DNA of 6,467 nt from Melioribacteraceae bacterium (GTDB lineage Bacteria > Bacteroidota > Ignavibacteria > Ignavibacteriales > Melioribacteraceae). Positions 1 to 6,467 of this stretch are shown in pieces; within the stretch, counting starts at the first letter, position 1, and each line of letters begins with the position of its first letter. Location of the stretch: assembly GCA_026987055.1 (NCBI GenBank), contig JALSNL010000435.1, positions 1 to 6,467 on the forward strand, given 5' to 3'. The notes below the pieces were generated by a model. That model saw nothing but the letters and a program-made list of their open reading frames with translations, was not told the DNA's origin and did not search any database. Both the position numbers and the translations under genes were made by a program.

Positions 1-1288
1 CCGATCTGCTAAAAATATAATCAACATTTTTTACCATTTCTTTGGTATCGAATATTTGATTTATTTCATCTACGGTTAAATATTTTTTTACATCATCGGC
101 ATTTAATAATTCGTCTTTTAAGTTTTTGGATTTATCTTGCCATACTTTCATTGCCGGTGTTTGCACCATTTTGTAAGCATCTTCGCGCGTGGCTCCTTTT
201 TCTACAAGTTTAAGCAAAACCTTTTGAGAAAATACCAAGCCTCTTGTTTTGTTCAAATTTTCCAAAGCGTTTTCTGGATAGATTAAAAGATTATCTAATA
301 ATTTAATCATAAGGTTCAGCATGTAATTTAATATAATTGTACTATCGGGTACAATAACGCGTTCAACGGAAGAATGGGAAATATCGCGTTCGTGCCAAAG
401 AGCAACATTTTCCAAAGCTGCTGTGGCGTTGCCTCTTAGCAGTCTTGCCAAACCGGTAACTCTTTCGGAAACAATAGGATTTCGTTTGTGCGGCATTGCC
501 GAGGAACCTTTTTGTCCTTTGGAAAAATATTCTTCCGCTTCCAAAACTTCCGTTCTTTGCAGATGTCTTATTTCAACAGCAATTTTTTCAAGTGAAGCTC
601 CAATTATTGCAAGAGTTGTAATATATTCTGCATGTCTGTCTCTTTGTATTACTTGTGTAGAAACGGATGCCGGTTTCAAATTCATTTTTTTGCAAACATA
701 TTCTTCCACTTTGGGAGAAAGATGATCGAACGTGCCGACCGCACCGGAAATTTGTCCTACACTTATAGTATCAATTGCTTTTCCCAAGCGTTCAATATTT
801 CTTTTTGCTTCTTCAAACCACAATGCAAATTTTAATCCTATTGTTGTCGGCTCGGCATGTATTCCATGACTTCTTCCGACACAAATAGTTTTTTTATGTT
901 CAAGTGCTCTTTTTTTTAGAACGGCTTTTAGCTTTGTTAAATCGCTTAATAAAATTTCTCCGGCAGCCTTCATCTGATAGGAAAGTGTTGTATCCAAAAT
1001 ATCCGAAGAAGTCATTCCGTAATGAATATGGCGTGATTCAGGTCCGACATATTCCGCCACATTAGTAAGAAAAGCAATTACATCGTGTTTGGTTTCTTCT
1101 TCAATTTCAAGAATTCTTTTTACGTCAAAGTCAGCTTTTGCTTTAATAATTTCAACGTCTTCTTTCGGAATCTCACCCAGTTCGGCTCTGGCTTCGCAAG
1201 CAAGAATTTCTATTTTTAACCAGGTTGAAAAACGAAATTCATCTTCCCAAATTTTTCCCATTCCGGGAAGTGTATATCTTTGTATCAT
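1..1288 (-). CDS. purB: Adenylosuccinate lyase PurB (C-terminus cut by window edge)
   Basis: Cytoplasmic enzyme of purine synthesis that eliminates fumarate from SAICAR and from adenylosuccinate. Reading the minus strand from the ATG at 1288-1286 gives 429 uninterrupted codons, and the frame runs off the left edge. The fumarase/aspartase superfamily signature GSSAMPHKRNP lies at residues 261-271. His68, His89 and His141 (in GRSHGIH), Lys268 and Glu275 fall where the catalytic residues of the Bacillus-type enzyme are known to lie, and Ser262/Ser263 sit in the mobile catalytic loop. Bacillus-type PurB is about 430 residues, so only a few residues should be missing. The start overlaps the stop of the upstream protease gene as ATGA, and no Shine-Dalgarno sequence is obvious before it, which suggests translational coupling. 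The protein looks intact and active. The family assignment is very secure. Confidence 0.97.
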   Translation of the reverse strand, partial: MIQRYTLPGMGKIWEDEFRFSTWLKIEILACEARAELGEIPKEDVEIIKAKADFDVKRILEIEEETKHDVIAFLTNVAEYVGPESRHIHYGMTSSDILDTTLSYQMKAAGEILLSDLTKLKAVLKKRALEHKKTICVGRSHGIHAEPTTIGLKFALWFEEAKRNIERLGKAIDTISVGQISGAVGTFDHLSPKVEEYVCKKMNLKPASVSTQVIQRDRHAEYITTLAIIGASLEKIAVEIRHLQRTEVLEAEEYFSKGQKGSSAMPHKRNPIVSERVTGLARLLRGNATAALENVALWHERDISHSSVERVIVPDSTIILNYMLNLMIKLLDNLLIYPENALENLNKTRGLVFSQKVLLKLVEKGATREDAYKMVQTPAMKVWQDKSKNLKDELLNADDVKKYLTVDEINQIFDTKEMVKNVDYIFSRS

Positions 1289-2478
1289 GGTTTCGGTTCC
1301 AGTTTTAAGTTTACTTCAATATTTTTTTTATCACGAATTACTTTAAGCTTTAATACATCATTTGTTCTTGCTTGGTTTAGTATATATACCAAAGTACTTT
1401 CATCATTTATTTTAATATTATCCGCTTGTAGAATGATATCACCGGTTAGCAATCCGGCTTTATCGGCAGGTGAATTTGCTACAACATTTGTTATAATTAC
1501 GCCAAGTGTATTTGGTAAGTTATAATATTTTGCAATTCCTCTATCAATAGAGTGAATGCTTAAACCCGTCCAAAAATCTCTATCGATTTTTCCTTTGGTT
1601 TTAAGTTCTTTTATTATTTTTTTTATTGTATTTATAGGAATGGCAAACCCAACGCCAACACTTCCGCCGCCTTCGTTATAAATAATAGTATTCATTCCAA
1701 TCATTTCGCCAAGACTATTTACAAGTGGTCCGCCGCTGTTGCCGCTGTTAATGGATGCATCGGTTTGAATCATATTAAGATAATATCTTTCTCCTATTAC
1801 ACCCAAGTTCATTCCTAAAGCGCTAATAACTCCAACGGTAACGGTAGGTTTATCATTTATTTCAAAAAGTCCAAAAGGATTTCCCAAAGCAATAGCCCAT
1901 TCGCCTATTAAAATATCGTCCGAATCACCAAATTTTATATAAGGTAAATTTGTTTCGTTAATTTTTAGCAAGCTGATATCCGAAGATAAATCCGTTCCGA
2001 TAAGTTTTGCATCGTAATGCTTTCCGTTCGTCATAGTTACAATTATTTTGGAAGCATTTCCCGCAACGTGGTCATTTGTAAGAATGTAACCATCTGGAGA
2101 AATTATTGCTCCGGAGCCTAATCCTTTTATTTCTCTTTGATAGATTCTATCTCTAAAAAATTGACGCCAAAAAGGATCGGCACTCATCGGGTCTCTGTAA
2201 TATCTAATTTCGGTAACATTAATTCCAACGATAGCCGGACTAACTTTTTTTACTGTTTCCGTTATTATGTTATGACGGCTTTTTGTAATCGCATTATTTG
2301 CATCGGTTCTAAGGTTTATTGGTATAATTGAACTTTTTTGGGAGTCAGTACTAACTTGTTCATTCCCTTGTGTATCCGGAACAGTGCTTTTATTTTGATA
2401 ATAATAGTAAGCAAAAATTACCGAAACAATTAAAAATGTTATAAAAGATGATAAGAAGATGTATTTTAATTTTTTCAT
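1285..2478 (-). CDS. htrA: HtrA/Deg-family serine protease, membrane-anchored, single PDZ domain
   Basis: Envelope protease (S1C family) that degrades or senses misfolded exported proteins. In order: a lysine-rich N-terminus, one hydrophobic segment at about residues 6-27 with no clear signal-peptidase site (so probably an uncleaved anchor), a polar linker to about residue 68, a trypsin-like domain at about 70-290, and one PDZ domain at about 300-393. The catalytic triad is complete: His137 in TNDHV, Asp167 in SSDISLL, and Ser248 in GNSGGP. The GEWAIALGNPFG stretch before the active site is typical of the family. A segment rich in Phe, Arg and Tyr at about 91-117 matches the position of the LA regulatory loop. 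One anchor and one PDZ resemble the DegS/HhoB/HtrA layout more than two-PDZ DegP, but orthology cannot be decided from this alone. The gene starts 4 bases after plsY and overlaps purB by 4 bases, so it is the middle gene of the operon. Confidence 0.95.
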   Translation of the reverse strand: MKKLKYIFLSSFITFLIVSVIFAYYYYQNKSTVPDTQGNEQVSTDSQKSSIIPINLRTDANNAITKSRHNIITETVKKVSPAIVGINVTEIRYYRDPMSADPFWRQFFRDRIYQREIKGLGSGAIISPDGYILTNDHVAGNASKIIVTMTNGKHYDAKLIGTDLSSDISLLKINETNLPYIKFGDSDDILIGEWAIALGNPFGLFEINDKPTVTVGVISALGMNLGVIGERYYLNMIQTDASINSGNSGGPLVNSLGEMIGMNTIIYNEGGGSVGVGFAIPINTIKKIIKELKTKGKIDRDFWTGLSIHSIDRGIAKYYNLPNTLGVIITNVVANSPADKAGLLTGDIILQADNIKINDESTLVYILNQARTNDVLKLKVIRDKKNIEVNLKLEPKP

Positions 2479-2482
2479 CTCA

Positions 2483-3100
2483 TTAAATTCCTATTTTATG
2501 TTTATAATAGTCTTTTATCGGTTGCCAGTGTTTGATTAAAACAATAATCATAGTTAAAGAAATTGTAAAACTTAAAAGCAAATTTGTTTCCGCTTTTGGA
2601 AAAGAATATTTATTTACAAATTCCGGTATTGCAAAGGAAACAATAATAATTAACAAAGTAGCAAAAACATTTGCAAAGTGAATATCCTTTTTTAGGTATT
2701 TAAGTATTAGCCAAAAAGCTATCCATAAAAATAAAACAATTGGAAAGAAAATTGAAGAGGCTCCTGCTGCAGTTGCCAAACCTCTGCCTCCTTTAAATTT
2801 TAACCACGGCGAAAAACAATGCCCAAGTACAACAAAGAAAAATGCAAAGCTTAATATGAAAAAATTGTTTCCCAAAAATATTTTAACTAATAGGATACTC
2901 AACAATCCTTTAAGAAAATCGATAAGTAAAACTGAGAAACCAATATACTTTGATCTTGATATTTCATACGAATTAAGCGTTCCAACATTTCCGGAGCCTT
3001 CTTTAGTTATATCCAGATTTCTGTATTTTTTTATTAATAGATAAGCTGTTGGAATAGAACCAAACAAAAAACCTATTAAAGAACTAAAAAAATAATTCAT
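2483..3100 (-). CDS. plsY: PlsY-like acyl-phosphate:glycerol-3-phosphate acyltransferase (divergent motifs)
   Basis: Polytopic inner-membrane protein of 205 residues, the usual PlsY length. PlsY moves an acyl chain from acyl-phosphate to sn-glycerol 3-phosphate, the first step of phospholipid synthesis. Hydrophobic segments lie at about residues 3-23, 53-75, 80-99, 114-136, 143-161 and 173-190. GSIPTAYLL near the N-terminus, GSGNVGTLN at 35-43, DFLKG at 61-65 and GHCFSPWLKFKGGRGLAT at 93-110 identify the family. Several usually conserved residues differ: Glu46 stands where motif 1 normally has Arg, GGRG replaces GGKG, and HWQPIKD at 191-197 replaces the usual H-x-x-N-I-x-R motif. Activity on glycerol 3-phosphate is therefore less certain than family membership. 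It is the first gene of the minus-strand operon. The ATG at 3100 has no recognisable Shine-Dalgarno sequence before it. Confidence 0.88.
   Translation of the reverse strand: MNYFFSSLIGFLFGSIPTAYLLIKKYRNLDITKEGSGNVGTLNSYEISRSKYIGFSVLLIDFLKGLLSILLVKIFLGNNFFILSFAFFFVVLGHCFSPWLKFKGGRGLATAAGASSIFFPIVLFLWIAFWLILKYLKKDIHFANVFATLLIIIVSFAIPEFVNKYSFPKAETNLLLSFTISLTMIIVLIKHWQPIKDYYKHKIGI
2488..2492 (-). promoter_or_regulatory. Probable ribosome binding site of htrA inside the end of plsY
   Basis: On the minus strand AGGAA lies 9 bases before the htrA ATG (2478), within the last codons of plsY. The upstream stop codon falls between site and start, so ribosomes finishing plsY could reinitiate on htrA. 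Confidence 0.5.
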
Positions 3101-3110
3101 AGTTATAGAT

Positions 3111-3150
3111 AAAGTTGTAATTTTAAGTTAAAAATACAATTTTCAACTTT
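3111..3150. repeat. Nested imperfect inverted repeat upstream of plsY
   Basis: AAAGTTG (3111-3117) is matched by CAACTTT (3144-3150). Inside it, TTGTAATTTT (3115-3124) can pair with AAAATACAA (3131-3139) across a 6-base loop, leaving one unpaired A. The two pairings share bases and exclude each other. It starts 10 bases from the plsY start codon, in the leader or promoter of the minus-strand operon, and could be a protein-binding site or a weak RNA hairpin. The sequence is nearly all A and T, so chance is a real alternative. Confidence 0.35.
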
Positions 3151-3211
3151 GTTATTATTGTTTAAACTTTTATTTTATCTTTATAAATATAGTTAAAAAG
3201 TTAATAGCTAA

Positions 3212-3302
3212 TAATGATAAATTTTTATGGTTTGAATTTAGAAATATTTTAAGAGATAAAAATATTTTTGTAAAAAAGGAGATTTACTTAATGATAAATT
3301 TT
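3212..3302 (+). repeat. 14-base direct repeat of the glgP start region
   Basis: TAATGATAAATTTT occurs at 3212-3225 and again at 3289-3302, where it spans the glgP start codon. The copies are 77 bases apart, so not in the same frame. The upstream copy opens a 12-codon reading frame (3214-3252, MINFYGLNLEIF) that begins like GlgP itself (MINF), but it has no ribosome binding site. It may be a small local duplication or chance in AT-rich DNA. Confidence 0.4.
3276..3282 (+). promoter_or_regulatory. Ribosome binding site of glgP
   Basis: AAGGAGA lies 8 bases before the ATG at 3291. This is a near-perfect Shine-Dalgarno match at ideal spacing and fixes the glgP start. It contrasts with plsY and purB in the same window, which lack one. 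Confidence 0.88.
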
Positions 3303-5855
3303 ATAGGCAATTTTAGTGTTGTTCCTTCATTACCCGAAAAATTAGAACCGCTTAGAGAAATAGCATACAATCTTTATTGGACGTGGAATAAAGATGCACA
3401 TGAATTATTCAGAAGATTAGATAAAGACCTTTGGGAAAGTACAAATCATAATCCTGTTATGGTCCTTGGTAAAATTAGTCAAGATACTTTGGCAGAAGTA
3501 GCTGAAGATCACGGCTTTATTTCACACATGAATCGTGTATTTTTGCAACTGAATATTTATTTGGAAGATGCAACTTGGTATCAAAAAAAATACGGCGAAG
3601 CTAAAGTTCCGTATATAGCATACTTTTCAGCGGAGTTTGGTTTAACAGAATGCTTACAAATATATTCCGGCGGACTTGGTGTTTTAGCGGGAGATCATTT
3701 AAAATCAGCCAGTGATTTGGGACTTCCGTTAGTTGGTATCGGTTTGTGTTATAAAGAAGGATATTTCCAACAATACTTAACATCAGACGGTTGGCAGCAA
3801 GAAAAATATCAGACACAAGATTTCTTAAATTTACCAATGACATTAGTTCAAAACGATGATGAAACACCATTAAAAATTGCTTTGGATTTCCCTGGACGAC
3901 AAATTTATTTTCAAGTTTGGAAAATTCAAGTTGGTAGAATACCGCTCTATCTTTTAGATACTGATATTGCTGAAAACAGTGAAGATGACCAAAACATTAC
4001 AAGAGCTTTGTATGGCGGTGGAAAAGAAAGACGCATTCAACAAGAAATTTTATTGGGTATTGGTGGAATTAGAACATTGCAAGCATTAGAAATTAATCCT
4101 CTTGTCTGCCACATGAATGAAGGACATTCTGCATTTTTGGCTTTAGAACGAATAAGAGTTTTAATGCAAAAAGGCTTAACTTTTGAACAAGCAAAAGATA
4201 TAGGAATTTTTTCCAATATTTTTACTACGCATACCCCCGTTCCAGCCGGTATAGATGTTTTTGGTAATGATTTAGTCGAAAAATATTTCGGTAAATATTA
4301 TCGTGAAGAACTGAAAATAAGTGATAAAGAATTTTATTATTTAGCTACACTAGATAAAAATAAACCGCCGGCTAATTTTAATATGGCACACCTTGCTATG
4401 AATATGGCAGGATATGTTAATGGCGTTAGTAAACTTCATGGTGTGGTCTCCAGAAAAATGTGGATGGATGGTTTTCCTAAAATTCCTTTTGATGAAATTC
4501 CTATAGAATATATTACCAATGGTGTTCATACAAGATCTCATCTTTCTTCGGAAATGTATGAACTGTTATCAAGATACATAGGAAAAGATTTTGCCTCCGG
4601 TAGTGCCGAACCGGATGTTTGGAATGATGTTGATGATATTCCTGATGAAGAATTATGGAATACTCATGAAAGAAGAAGGGAAAGATTAATTTCCTTTGCC
4701 AGAAAGAGATTGAAGAAACAGTTAATTGCCAGAGGAGCATCTTCTTCTGAAATTGCTTTTGCTAAAGAAGTATTGAATCCTTCTGCTTTAACAATTGGTT
4801 TTGCACGTAGATTTGCTACTTATAAAAGAGCTAATTTAATTTTAAGGGATATAGAGCGGTTAAGAAAAATTGTTAATAGTACAGACAAACCTGTACAATT
4901 TATTATTGCCGGCAAAGCACATCCTCAAGATGAAGAAGGGAAAAAATTAATTCAAGAAATAGTAGCTGTATCCAAACAAAATGATTTTAGAAAACGTATA
5001 GTCTTTTTGGAAAATTATGATATGAACATAGCAAGATATATGGTTGAAGGATGCGATGTTTGGTTAAATAATCCAAGAAGACCATTGGAAGCAAGTGGTA
5101 CCTCCGGAATGAAAATTATTGCAAATGGCGGACTTAATTTTAGCATTTTAGACGGCTGGTGGGATGAAGCGTATCAAATTGATTACGGTTGGAAAATAGG
5201 GAATGGTGAAGAATATGAAGATACGGAATATCAAGACCAAGTTGAAAGCAGACTTATTTATGAAACATTAGAAAATGAAATTGTTAAAACATTTTACGAT
5301 AGAGGAGAAGATCAATTACCAAGAAGATGGATTTATATGATGAAAGAATCAATGAAAAATCTTGGTTCTGTCTTTAATACAAATAGAATGGTTTCTCAAT
5401 ACACCAATAAATACTATATGAAAGCTTTGGAAAGAAGAAAGTTTATTATGGAAAATAATTGGGAAGAAGGTAAAAATTATACCGATTGGAAAACAAATAT
5501 TTATAAAAATTGGGATAGCATTAAGTTTATAAGTATTTCCGAAGAAAATGAAAAAAATGAAATGCAAATAAATGATACTTATAAAATTATAACGGAAATA
5601 GATTTAGGAAAACTAACTCCGGAAGATGTAGAAGTACAAATATATTATGGCAAAGTTGATGATAAATATGATACCAAAGCAAATAATTTTGCTGTAATGA
5701 ATTACCTAAAGACCAATGAGGATGTTAATATTCACATGTTCCAAGGAGAAATTAAATGTACTGCAACAGGTAATTTTGGTTATACTTTAAGAATATTACC
5801 CAAGCACAAATTGCTGCATAATCCTTTTGAATTAAACTTAGTACATTGGGCATAA
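3291..5855 (+). CDS. glgP: Alpha-glucan (glycogen) phosphorylase, GT35 family
   Basis: Cytoplasmic PLP enzyme that cleaves alpha-1,4-glucan with phosphate to release glucose 1-phosphate. Its 854 residues match the shorter bacterial/archaeal alpha-glucan phosphorylase branch with an N-terminal DUF3417-type segment (about 10-110, including NLYWTWN and HNPVMVLG), rather than the E. coli-type enzyme. Recognisable motifs include AYFSAEFGL at 110-118, the glycine-rich IYSGGLGVLAGDH at 124-136, CHMNEGHSAFL at 273-283, FTTHTPVPAG at 311-320, and GFARRFATYKR at 503-513. In EASGTSGMK at 600-608, Lys608 is the expected PLP-binding lysine, followed by NGGLNFSILDGWWDE. A C-terminal beta-rich tail (about 745-854) ends in a family-typical LPKHK...NPFELNLVHWA. 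The ATG is supported by a strong ribosome binding site 8 bases upstream. No other glycogen gene is in the window, so it is probably transcribed alone or with the gene downstream. Confidence 0.96.
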   Translation: MINFIGNFSVVPSLPEKLEPLREIAYNLYWTWNKDAHELFRRLDKDLWESTNHNPVMVLGKISQDTLAEVAEDHGFISHMNRVFLQLNIYLEDATWYQKKYGEAKVPYIAYFSAEFGLTECLQIYSGGLGVLAGDHLKSASDLGLPLVGIGLCYKEGYFQQYLTSDGWQQEKYQTQDFLNLPMTLVQNDDETPLKIALDFPGRQIYFQVWKIQVGRIPLYLLDTDIAENSEDDQNITRALYGGGKERRIQQEILLGIGGIRTLQALEINPLVCHMNEGHSAFLALERIRVLMQKGLTFEQAKDIGIFSNIFTTHTPVPAGIDVFGNDLVEKYFGKYYREELKISDKEFYYLATLDKNKPPANFNMAHLAMNMAGYVNGVSKLHGVVSRKMWMDGFPKIPFDEIPIEYITNGVHTRSHLSSEMYELLSRYIGKDFASGSAEPDVWNDVDDIPDEELWNTHERRRERLISFARKRLKKQLIARGASSSEIAFAKEVLNPSALTIGFARRFATYKRANLILRDIERLRKIVNSTDKPVQFIIAGKAHPQDEEGKKLIQEIVAVSKQNDFRKRIVFLENYDMNIARYMVEGCDVWLNNPRRPLEASGTSGMKIIANGGLNFSILDGWWDEAYQIDYGWKIGNGEEYEDTEYQDQVESRLIYETLENEIVKTFYDRGEDQLPRRWIYMMKESMKNLGSVFNTNRMVSQYTNKYYMKALERRKFIMENNWEEGKNYTDWKTNIYKNWDSIKFISISEENEKNEMQINDTYKIITEIDLGKLTPEDVEVQIYYGKVDDKYDTKANNFAVMNYLKTNEDVNIHMFQGEIKCTATGNFGYTLRILPKHKLLHNPFELNLVHWA

Positions 5856-5865
5856 AGTAATAGAA

Positions 5866-5897
5866 AATGGTTTACCATTAGGATTTTGTCTTTTTTT
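5866..5897 (+). terminator. Weak candidate terminator after glgP
   Basis: AATGG (5866-5870) and CCATT (5875-5879) form a 5-base stem with a TTTA loop, 10 bases after the glgP stop. A run of seven T lies at 5891-5897. The stem is short and low in GC, and the T-run is 11 bases from it rather than adjacent, so this is a poor match to an intrinsic terminator. Readthrough into the next gene is possible. Confidence 0.25.
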
Positions 5898-5958
5898 CTT
5901 GATTTTTGAAATTATTTCTGCTTTTTAAAGAGATACATATATTTAAAATAGACTTAAA

Positions 5959-5979
5959 TTAGTTAATTTTAATAACTAA
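5959..5979. repeat. Perfect 7-base inverted repeat upstream of the wbpA-like gene
   Basis: TTAGTTA (5959-5965) and TAACTAA (5973-5979) are exact inverted copies with a 7-base spacer, ending 33 bases before the wbpA-like ATG. The geometry suits a dimeric regulator's operator near the promoter, or a weak leader hairpin. The rest of the 157-base gap (5856-6012) is AT-rich, with no gene or confident promoter boxes. Confidence 0.4.
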
Positions 5980-6000
5980 AAATATTTATCAAAAAAACAT

Positions 6001-6005
6001 GAGGA
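6001..6005 (+). promoter_or_regulatory. Ribosome binding site of the wbpA-like gene
   Basis: GAGGA lies 7 bases before the ATG at 6013. It decides that start: the ATG at 5999 just upstream meets a stop after four codons. Confidence 0.8.
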
Positions 6006-6012
6006 AAGTTTG

Positions 6013-6467
6013 ATGGATTTATTAGAAAAAGTTAAAAACAAATCAGCCAAGGTCGGTATTATCGGTTTAGGATATGTTGGATTACCTTTGGGATTAGAAT
6101 TTGCACTAAACGGTTTTGATGTAATAGGTTTTGACGTTGATGAAAGAAAAATACCATTATTGAAGAAAGGGAAAAGTTATATTAAACACATTTCCGAAGA
6201 CAAAATAAAAAAGGCAGTTAAAAGCGGAAAGTTTACTGCAACCACCGATTTCAGCAAATTACCGGAAGTGGATGCAATAATTATTTGTGTTCCAACACCA
6301 TTAAATGAGCACAGAGAACCGGATATGTCTTATGTAGTGGACACTGCAAAGAATATTGCAAAGTATTTAAGAAAAGGACAATTAGTTACATTAGAATCTA
6401 CTACATACCCTGGCACTACAGAAGAAATTTTACAACCGCTTTTTGAAAATGCCCCGATTGAACAAGG
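6013..6467 (+). CDS. wbpA: UDP-N-acetylglucosamine 6-dehydrogenase, WbpA-like (N-terminal 151 codons)
   Basis: Nucleotide-sugar dehydrogenase of the UDP-glucose/GDP-mannose dehydrogenase superfamily. The WbpA branch oxidises UDP-GlcNAc to UDP-GlcNAc-uronate using NAD+, for O-antigen or capsule precursors. The visible part is the NAD-binding Rossmann domain: GLGYVGLPL at residues 18-26 is the dinucleotide loop, and Asp41 in GFDVD ends the second strand, as expected for NAD+ binding. YIKHI at 56-60, TATTDFS at 75-81, CVPTPLNEHREPDMS at 92-106 and LESTTYPGTTEE at 127-138 resemble WbpA more closely than UDP-glucose dehydrogenase (Ugd), as far as I remember those sequences. The catalytic cysteine and UDP-sugar domain lie beyond the right edge, so substrate specificity is inferred. 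The start is set by a GAGGA ribosome binding site 7 bases upstream. It may open a surface-polysaccharide cluster to the right. Confidence 0.9.
   Translation, partial: MDLLEKVKNKSAKVGIIGLGYVGLPLGLEFALNGFDVIGFDVDERKIPLLKKGKSYIKHISEDKIKKAVKSGKFTATTDFSKLPEVDAIIICVPTPLNEHREPDMSYVVDTAKNIAKYLRKGQLVTLESTTYPGTTEEILQPLFENAPIEQ

Larger units (their letters stand above)
3101..3290. promoter_or_regulatory. Divergent intergenic promoter region between plsY and glgP
   Basis: This very AT-rich 190-base spacer separates the two divergent starts and must contain a promoter for each block. Weak matches only: on the plus strand TTGTTT (3158-3163) and TATAAA (3182-3187), 18 bases apart; on the minus strand TTGAAA (3146-3141) and TAAAAT (3125-3120), 15 bases apart. 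A TAnnTTTG match of the Bacteroidota -7 type occurs at 3263-3270 on the plus strand, but its TTTG partner at 3231-3234 is too far away, and a start site there would leave almost no leader. That the region contains promoters is secure from gene orientation. The individual boxes are not. Confidence 0.6.

Noticed and set aside
423..835. Open plus-strand frames of 100 and 67 codons opposite purB
   Set aside because: They lie wholly antisense to an intact purB frame that keeps its catalytic motifs. Their products have no recognisable features.
1089..1525. Plus-strand frames of 85 and 81 codons opposite purB and the end of htrA
   Set aside because: They are shadows of the conserved minus-strand genes and have no supporting start signals or motifs.
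3160..3167. GTTTAAAC palindrome in the divergent spacer
   Set aside because: An 8-base palindrome in AT-rich DNA is expected by chance and has no partner or clear placement relative to a promoter.
3263..3270. TAnnTTTG-type promoter element before glgP
   Set aside because: Its TTTG partner is 28 bases away rather than about 19-21, and transcription from it would begin at the ribosome binding site.
3601..3870. 89-codon minus-strand frame opposite glgP
   Set aside because: It is antisense to the conserved phosphorylase region following AYFSAEFGL. No evidence supports a separate gene.
5999..6013. Tiny frame ATG-AGG-AAA-GTT-TGA whose stop overlaps the wbpA-like start as TGATG
   Set aside because: It has no ribosome binding site of its own (an A-run precedes it), and it contains the ribosome binding site of the real gene. 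Four codons are easily chance.

Overview
The window is AT-rich bacterial DNA carrying five protein-coding genes in two divergent blocks. No rRNA, tRNA, CRISPR array, insertion sequence or prophage gene is visible. The composition, the lysine/isoleucine/asparagine-rich proteins and the gene types would fit a low-GC member of the Bacteroidota/Chlorobi/Ignavibacteria lineage. That placement is an inference from general resemblance, and no marker in the window settles it.

Left block, minus strand, reading from about 3100 down to 1: a PlsY-like glycerol-3-phosphate acyltransferase (2483-3100), a membrane-anchored HtrA/Deg-type serine protease (1285-2478), and adenylosuccinate lyase PurB (1-1288, missing only its last residues beyond the left edge). 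The genes are tightly packed, with a 4-base gap and then an ATGA stop/start overlap, so they very probably form one operon. The operon joins membrane phospholipid synthesis, envelope protein quality control and purine synthesis. These are housekeeping functions with no obvious biochemical link.

Right block, plus strand: an 854-residue alpha-glucan (glycogen) phosphorylase of the GT35 family (3291-5855), then a 157-base gap, then the first 151 codons of a WbpA-like UDP-N-acetylglucosamine 6-dehydrogenase (6013 to the right edge). The phosphorylase releases glucose 1-phosphate from storage glucan. The dehydrogenase makes a uronic-acid sugar nucleotide for surface polysaccharide and may be the first gene of a polysaccharide cluster lying to the right.

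The 190-base divergent spacer (3101-3290) must hold the promoters for both blocks. It also contains a nested inverted repeat and a 14-base direct copy of the glgP start region. The gap before the dehydrogenase contains a perfect 7-base inverted repeat.

I see no convincing undescribed system. The most interesting point is that the PlsY-like protein has lost several residues normally conserved in the three PlsY active-site motifs.
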